Shown: in pieces, positions 15,694 to 20,167 of the stretch
How the letters are laid out: each line of letters begins with the position of its first letter
How positions within the stretch are numbered: the stretch's first letter is position 1
NCBI RefSeq assembly: GCF_946479975.1
Contig: NZ_CAMLIX010000073.1
Location: forward strand, 1 to 20,167
DNA: 20,167 bases
Reading direction: 5' to 3'
DNA from: an uncultured Flavobacterium sp.
GTDB lineage: Bacteria > Bacteroidota > Bacteroidia > Flavobacteriales > Flavobacteriaceae
Translations under genes and position numbers: made by a program
The notes under the pieces: generated by a model
Database searches by the model: none
The model's input: only the letters and a program-made list of their open reading frames with translations
What the model was told of the DNA's origin: nothing

Positions 15694-15788
15694 CATCGGG
15701 TTGAAACCCGACGCTACAATATAAATCGTTCCTTCGCATTCATCGGGTTGAAACCCGACGCTACAATATGAATCGTTCCTTCGGAACT
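15694..15788 (+). repeat. Double-hairpin REP-like elements, copies 4 and 5 in 47-bp tandem
   Basis: Two nearly identical units, starting at 15694 and 15741. Each has CATCGGGTTGAAACCCGA (hairpin 1), CGCTACAATAT(A/G)AATCG and TTCCTTCG; only copy 5 completes hairpin 2 as TTCCTTCGGAA. Copy 5 runs into the stop codon of cobA (15787-15789), so the repeat contributes the end of that gene. Confidence 0.75.
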
Positions 15789-16560
15789 ATCTTGTGATTT
15801 CTTTTGATAGAAATTCTTCGTAAAATCCTTTTAGCTTGTGGCTTTCTTTTACAACTTCGCCTAAAACGATGATTGCTGGTGAACCTAATTCTTTTTCTTT
15901 TACGATTTCCAAAATCGAATCGACTGTTCCTACGCCAACTTTTTCTTCCTCTGTTGTTCCGTTTTGGATTATCGCAACGGGCAGATTTCCTTTGTTTTCT
16001 TTTTGAAACAAATCGATAATTTGAGGCAGTTTGTGCATTCCCATCAAAATAACAACTGTTGCTGATGACTGAGCTGCCAAAGCTACATCTGAAGATAATT
16101 TTCTGTCTGATGTTGTTCCGGTAATCGCACAGAAACTTTCTGAAACGCCTCTTTTTGTAATCGAAATTCCCTGACTTGCGGGAACGGCAACTACTGATGA
16201 AATTCCGGGAACGACAATCGTTTCAATTCCGAAACTTTCTGCGTATTCTATTTCTTCGCTTCCTCTTCCAAAAATAAACGGGTCTCCACCTTTTAGTCTC
16301 ACTACATGTCCATACGTCAAGGCATTATCAACAATCAATTGATTGATTTGTTCTTGCGTGTAAGCATGATTTCCAATTCTTTTTCCAACAAAAATTTTGA
16401 TGGCATTTTTTGGTGCGTAATCCAGAATTTCTTCGTTGGCTAAGGCGTCGTATAAAACCACATTTGCTTCAGCCAATGCTTTTACAGCTTTGAGCGTCAG
16501 TAAATCGGGATCGCCCGGACCTGCACCAACTAAAGTTATTTTTGGTTTTATATTATGCAT
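15787..16560 (-). CDS. cobA: Uroporphyrinogen-III C-methyltransferase
   Basis: A 257-residue SAM-dependent enzyme that methylates uroporphyrinogen III at C2 and C7 to precorrin-2, the entry to siroheme. Family motifs are TLVGAGPGDPDLLTLKAVKA (9-28), VLYDALANEEIL, GHVVRLKGGDPFIFGRGSEE and VVPGISSVVAVPA, with ILMGMHKLP in the C-terminal lobe. The length is that of a stand-alone SUMT. Its first 8 bases overlap the end of the sulfite reductase gene (ATGCATAA), so the two are translationally coupled. Its role here is siroheme supply for Sir. B12 precursor supply for MetH is possible in principle, but no other B12 genes are seen. Confidence 0.94.
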   Translation of the reverse strand: MHNIKPKITLVGAGPGDPDLLTLKAVKALAEANVVLYDALANEEILDYAPKNAIKIFVGKRIGNHAYTQEQINQLIVDNALTYGHVVRLKGGDPFIFGRGSEEIEYAESFGIETIVVPGISSVVAVPASQGISITKRGVSESFCAITGTTSDRKLSSDVALAAQSSATVVILMGMHKLPQIIDLFQKENKGNLPVAIIQNGTTEEEKVGVGTVDSILEIVKEKELGSPAIIVLGEVVKESHKLKGFYEEFLSKEITR

Positions 16561-18643
16561 TTGCTAATTCTTGTGCTCTGTATTTTTCTATAATTGCAAA
16601 AAATGCAATTCCTTCTTCAATATATTGTTTTGCAAAAGCTTCAGTTGGTTCGTTTTGATTGATCTGATAAACCAATTCTCTAAATGTTGTCGGCAAACCA
16701 ATTTTAGCGCTTTCAACAAAAACTTTATCAAATAAATCTACGATTCCGGCGTGATTGTTTGTTTTTTCGTTTTCAGAAAGTAACAATGCTTTTGCACCGT
16801 TTACAAATCCTGCGTAAGCATGATAAATGGCATCTGCCCATTTTCCTTCGTCGAAAGATTCTTGTGCGAAAGTCAATTTGTCTTTTGCTTCTAATAATAA
16901 AGTAGCAACCAAATCAATTACAACTCCTGCACATTCTCCAACTCCAACTGCTTTTACGTAGTTATCGGCATTACCCCAATCTACAAAATCTGCTTCGGTT
17001 AAATTGGTTACATCTGCGAAAGGTTTTAAAATTTCGTAGAAATATTTCTCTCCTTTTGCATCATAATAATTAAGGAATTTTTCTCCATTCGCATTAGCGT
17101 CAAAATCATTTAAGATGGTACGTAATGCATCTGGGCCTCTTCTACTTGGAATTTTAATTACTTTATCAGCAAAACGTCCTTCTCCGTTTCCTAATCTTCC
17201 TCCACCCAACAAAACTTGCAACGCTGGCGCTACTAATTTTCCTGAGTTGATAGACATTCCCTGGAATCCAATTGCAGACATATTATGCTGTCCGCAGGCA
17301 TTCATACAACCTGAAATTTTGATTTCGATTTCGCGGTTGTTTAAATACTGAGGATATTCTGCACTTATCACTCTTTCTAATTCTTCGGCAATACCAGTAC
17401 TGCTTGCAATCCCCAAATTACAAGTATCGGTTCCTGGACATGCCGTAATATCTACGGTAGAATTATATCCTAAATGAACAAAATTCAGTTTGGCTAATTC
17501 CTGATAAAAGAAAGGAAGATTTTCCTCTTTTACATGACGTATTACAATATTTTGACGCAATGAAAAACGTAATTCGTTTGCTGCGTAATTTTTAATTAAA
17601 TCGGCTAATAATCTGGCTTTATCTGTGTAAAAATCTCCTAATAAAACTTTGATTCCAATAGCATAATATCCCGCTTGTTTTTGTGCAATTACATTCGATT
17701 TTTTCCATGCTTCATAAGCTGCAGAATCTTCAATTGTAACTTGTGGCACTTCTAACAAAGGTTCTGGAATTGCACCTTCAAAAGCAGTTGTATCAATTTC
17801 GTAGGTTTCAAAAGCGATTGCTTTTTTCTCTTTTTCAACCAAATCAAGGAAAACATCTCTTCCCATTTCTTTGATTAAGAATTTCATACGCGCTTTCATT
17901 CTTTTTGCACGCTCTCCGTAACGGTCAAAAATTCTGATAATTCCTTCTGCTGTTGGAATGATTTCGTTAACCGGAACAAATTCAGAAAGTAATTCAGCAT
18001 GTGCTGGCTGAGATCCTAAACCTCCACCAAACATAATTTTAAATCCTTTTTGTCCGTCTTTGATTTTCGGAATAAATCCTAAATCGTGCAAATAACTCAA
18101 AGCTGTATCTTCGTCTGAAGAAGAGAACGAAATTTTGAATTTACGTCCCATTTCCTGACAAATTGGGTTTCTTAACAGATATTGAAAAAGTCCGTGTGCA
18201 TAAGGCGAAACGTCAAATGGTTCGTTTACATCTACACCAGCCAATTCGCTTCCTGTGATATTTCTAACGGTATTTCCGCACGCTTCACGCAAAGTAATAT
18301 CGTCTTTTGCCAATTCTGACCAAAGTTCTGGCGTTCTATCCAAACTTACGTAGTGAATCTGGATATCCTGACGGGTTGTAATATGCAAACGTCCTGTAGA
18401 ATATTTATCGGATACTTCGGTAATTCTTCTCAATTGCTCGCTGGTCACTTTTCCATAAGGCAATTTGATACGAATCATCTGAACGCCTTCCTGACGCTGA
18501 CCGTAGATACCGCGTGCTAAACGAAGACTACGAAAACGCTCATCATCAATTTTTCCTCCACGGAATAAATGAATCTTTTTTTCTAATTCGATAATCTCTC
18601 TCTGAACTACCGGATTTTCTATTTCTGTTCTAAAACTTTCCAT
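16553..18643 (-). CDS. Siroheme/4Fe-4S sulfite (nitrite) reductase with extra C-terminal helical domain
   Basis: A 696-residue protein. Residues 1-545 form the duplicated sulfite/nitrite reductase fold: ferredoxin-like half-domain (about 50-110, GRLHITTRQDIQIHY), siroheme-binding regions (LREACGNTVRNITGS), and the cluster cysteines C402, C408 (TACPGTDTCNLG), C446 and C450 (SGCMNACGQH). It reduces sulfite to sulfide with six electrons, in the cytoplasm. Clustering with cysDN, cobA and met8 favours sulfite over nitrite as the substrate. Residues of about 565-690 are an added all-helical segment (AIYHAYAGFVNGAKALLL) resembling HEPN domains; ordinary ferredoxin-type enzymes stop before it. No Rx4-6H nuclease motif is visible there. 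The start MESFRTEIENPVVQ is normal. The gene follows cysN after 86 bases and overlaps cobA. Confidence 0.93.
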   Translation of the reverse strand: MESFRTEIENPVVQREIIELEKKIHLFRGGKIDDERFRSLRLARGIYGQRQEGVQMIRIKLPYGKVTSEQLRRITEVSDKYSTGRLHITTRQDIQIHYVSLDRTPELWSELAKDDITLREACGNTVRNITGSELAGVDVNEPFDVSPYAHGLFQYLLRNPICQEMGRKFKISFSSSDEDTALSYLHDLGFIPKIKDGQKGFKIMFGGGLGSQPAHAELLSEFVPVNEIIPTAEGIIRIFDRYGERAKRMKARMKFLIKEMGRDVFLDLVEKEKKAIAFETYEIDTTAFEGAIPEPLLEVPQVTIEDSAAYEAWKKSNVIAQKQAGYYAIGIKVLLGDFYTDKARLLADLIKNYAANELRFSLRQNIVIRHVKEENLPFFYQELAKLNFVHLGYNSTVDITACPGTDTCNLGIASSTGIAEELERVISAEYPQYLNNREIEIKISGCMNACGQHNMSAIGFQGMSINSGKLVAPALQVLLGGGRLGNGEGRFADKVIKIPSRRGPDALRTILNDFDANANGEKFLNYYDAKGEKYFYEILKPFADVTNLTEADFVDWGNADNYVKAVGVGECAGVVIDLVATLLLEAKDKLTFAQESFDEGKWADAIYHAYAGFVNGAKALLLSENEKTNNHAGIVDLFDKVFVESAKIGLPTTFRELVYQINQNEPTEAFAKQYIEEGIAFFAIIEKYRAQELANA

Positions 18644-18649
18644 TTCTCT

Positions 18650-18725
18650 TTTAGTTTGTAGTTTATTGTTGGTTGTTTATCGTTAGTTGTTGACAGCAGA
18701 ACTACCAACCAAAAACCATAAACTA
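18650..18725. repeat. Imperfect inverted repeat between cysN and the sulfite reductase gene
   Basis: TAGTTTATTGTTGGTTG on the left is loosely complementary to CAACCAAAAACCATAAACTA on the right, across a roughly 76-base gap. The transcript could fold into an imperfect stem between the two genes. It is low-complexity and of uncertain role. Confidence 0.4.
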
Positions 18726-18729
18726 TCAA

Positions 18730-19974
18730 CTATCTAATGAATCCTACTCCTGCTGTTGTGTTTGTCGCTGTATCAATTAAGATAAAAGCTCCGTTTGATT
18801 TGTTGTCGTTGTAAGCGTCGAAATACAAAGGCTTGCTTAATTTGATGCTCACTTCTCCAATTTCGTTTATCGCTAATTGTGAAGCTTCTTTCGTTCCTGA
18901 ATAATCCGTTGAGATGGTATTTTTAATACTTTCTACTTTTGCCAATACACTATTTGTGTTGTGCTGAACGATATATTTTGTTCCTGCAACCAGTTTTTTA
19001 CTGTCCATCCAGCAAACTGTTGTCGTGATTTCTTTTTCAATTTTTGGAAGCTCGTCAGATTTTACAATCATGTCACCTCTTGTTACATTGATATCATTTT
19101 CTAATTCGATTGTAATTGAAGAACCTGCTGAAGCTTCGTCAAATGTTTTATCAAAGAAGTGAATTTTTGAAACTTTTGATTCTGTTAAAGAAGGAAGAAC
19201 CGTTACAGCATCTCCAACTTTAATTGAATTTCCGTATAATTTTCCGGCATAACCTCTAAAATCGTGGTATTCTTCAGTTTTCGGACGAATGACAGTCTGA
19301 ACCGGGAAACGTGCTTTTCCTGCTTCGTAAACATCATGAGAATGTAATCCTTCTAAATGTTCTAAAACGGTTTGTCCGTCGTACCAAGGCATGTTTTCTG
19401 ATTTGTCAACTACGTTTCCACCGTTGATTGCACTTAACGGAATATAACTTACGTTTTGTTCTTTGAAAGTACTTTTTGCGTTTAATGCCTGAAAATCTGC
19501 TTTGATTTTATTGAAAACTTCTTCTGAATAATCAACCAAATCCATTTTGTTGATGGCAACAATTACTTCTTTTACTCTCAATAAATTATTGATAAAAAAG
19601 TGACGATACGTCTGCTCAATAACGCCTTTTCTGGCATCAATCAAAATAATAGAAACCTGAGAAGTTGAAGCTCCTGTAACCATGTTTCTGGTATATTCTA
19701 CGTGACCTGGAGTATCGGCAATAATGTAACTTTTCTTGGCAGTCGAAAAATAAATATGCGCAACATCAATCGTGATTCCCTGCTCTCTTTCTGCTACTAA
19801 TCCGTCAGTTGCCAAAGAGAAATCTAAATAATCGTATCCTTTTTGTTTACTGCTTTTTTCGATTGCTTCGATTTTATCTGTAGTCAATGATTTTGTATCG
19901 TACAACAATCTTCCGATCAAAGTACTTTTTCCGTCATCTACACTTCCTGCTGTTGCTATTTTTAAAACGTCCAT
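18730..19974 (-). CDS. cysN: Sulfate adenylyltransferase subunit 1 (GTPase)
   Basis: A 414-residue GTP-binding partner of CysD. It couples GTP hydrolysis to ATP + sulfate -> APS + PPi. G1 is GSVDDGKST (10-18), switch II is ADTPGHVEYTRNMVTGAS (86-103) and NKMDLVDYS (142-150) gives guanine specificity; EF-Tu-like barrels make up the C-terminal half (about 225-414). There is no fused APS kinase (a CysNC fusion would be about 200 residues longer), so reduction of APS or PAPS must use other genes outside the window. The start MDVLKIATAGSVDDGK is standard. It lies 118 bases downstream of cysD on the same strand; that gap has A+T runs and repeated GTTTCAGGTTT. Confidence 0.95.
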   Translation of the reverse strand: MDVLKIATAGSVDDGKSTLIGRLLYDTKSLTTDKIEAIEKSSKQKGYDYLDFSLATDGLVAEREQGITIDVAHIYFSTAKKSYIIADTPGHVEYTRNMVTGASTSQVSIILIDARKGVIEQTYRHFFINNLLRVKEVIVAINKMDLVDYSEEVFNKIKADFQALNAKSTFKEQNVSYIPLSAINGGNVVDKSENMPWYDGQTVLEHLEGLHSHDVYEAGKARFPVQTVIRPKTEEYHDFRGYAGKLYGNSIKVGDAVTVLPSLTESKVSKIHFFDKTFDEASAGSSITIELENDINVTRGDMIVKSDELPKIEKEITTTVCWMDSKKLVAGTKYIVQHNTNSVLAKVESIKNTISTDYSGTKEASQLAINEIGEVSIKLSKPLYFDAYNDNKSNGAFILIDTATNTTAGVGFIR

Positions 19975-20092
19975 CTTATATATTGTTTCAGGTTTAAAGT
20001 TTCAGGTTTCATGTTCACTCGAAACTTAAATCTGTATGTTTTTGTTTTTTTAATTCTAACTTTTAATTTTTAATTCTTAATTTTTAATTGAA

Positions 20093-20167
20093 TTAAAAGT
20101 ACCCTTGTTGTTTTCTTTTCTCCATTGCAGCTTCAGAACGTTTGTCGTCGATTCTGGCTCCTCTTTC
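20093..20167 (-). CDS. cysD: Sulfate adenylyltransferase subunit 2, C-terminal end only
   Basis: Only the last 24 codons are in the window; the gene continues past the right edge. They read ERGARIDDKRSEAAMEKRKQ followed by QGYF and stop. This is the typical CysD tail, compared with ERG-R-DD--S-AAMEDRK---YF in the family from memory. CysD is the PP-loop catalytic subunit that forms APS with CysN. Its place directly before cysN on the same strand agrees with this. Confidence 0.85.
   Translation of the reverse strand, partial: ERGARIDDKRSEAAMEKRKQQGYF

Noticed and set aside
15694..15788. CRISPR-like tandem repeats
   Set aside because: Only two units, each a REP-like double hairpin. There are no unique spacers and no cas genes.
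1..20167. tRNA, rRNA, insertion sequences, phage or defence genes
   Set aside because: None recognised on either strand; all sizeable frames are accounted for by metabolic or transport genes and their shadows.

Overview
The window looks like a chromosomal segment of a Flavobacterium-type member of the Bacteroidota. Grounds: a gliding-motility GldA ATPase closely matching what I remember of Flavobacterium johnsoniae, A+T-rich intergenic DNA, a Bacteroidota-type promoter (TTTG-N20-TAnnTTTG), a short TonB-type plug plus outer-membrane barrel protein, and many short palindromic intergenic repeats. Most of the protein-coding content is housekeeping metabolism. I do not see a defence, CRISPR, phage or secondary-metabolite system. 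The less ordinary material lies in the intergenic DNA and in details of a few proteins.

Layout. 1-701 (+) is the 3' part of gldA, closed by a strong terminator. 1081-3198 (+) encodes an outer-membrane beta-barrel receptor, closed by another terminator. Everything after that is on the minus strand. 3287-5995 is a pair made of a dicarboxylate/amino-acid:cation symporter-family transporter and a group II PLP-dependent decarboxylase. 6192-6845 is a class I SAM-dependent methyltransferase. 7104-12887 is the methionine block: metH is split into an N-terminal homocysteine methyltransferase (11883-12887) and a C-terminal folate/cobalamin/reactivation protein (8206-10881), followed by metF (7104-8060). 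A small A+T-rich lipoprotein gene (11025-11552) and several repeats sit between the two metH halves. The block is headed by a clear promoter and a SAM-I (S-box) riboswitch at about 13220-13390.

13740-20167 is an assimilatory sulfate-reduction block, read right to left: cysD (3' end only), cysN, a siroheme sulfite reductase with an extra C-terminal helical domain, cobA (uroporphyrinogen-III methyltransferase), a Met8/CysG-N-like siroheme synthase, and a ferredoxin/flavodoxin-NADP+ reductase-like flavoprotein. CysDN activates sulfate, Sir makes sulfide, CobA and Met8 make the siroheme that Sir needs, and the flavoprotein may feed Sir electrons. The neighbouring MetH/MetF genes use reduced sulfur, as homocysteine, to make methionine, and SAM feeds back through the S-box. 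The window is therefore a sulfur-to-methionine neighbourhood.

Intergenic DNA. At least six families of short inverted or hairpin repeats occupy the gaps between 6 and 16 kb. They include a double-hairpin REP-like element (five copies, two in 47-bp tandem), an 'ATCC-bulge' hairpin element (two good copies and one looser one, one of them inside the S-box leader), GCTAAG tracts, a GCTCCAGCGGAGC nested palindrome and CCTGCAAGGTTTT palindromes. No transposase is present in the window.
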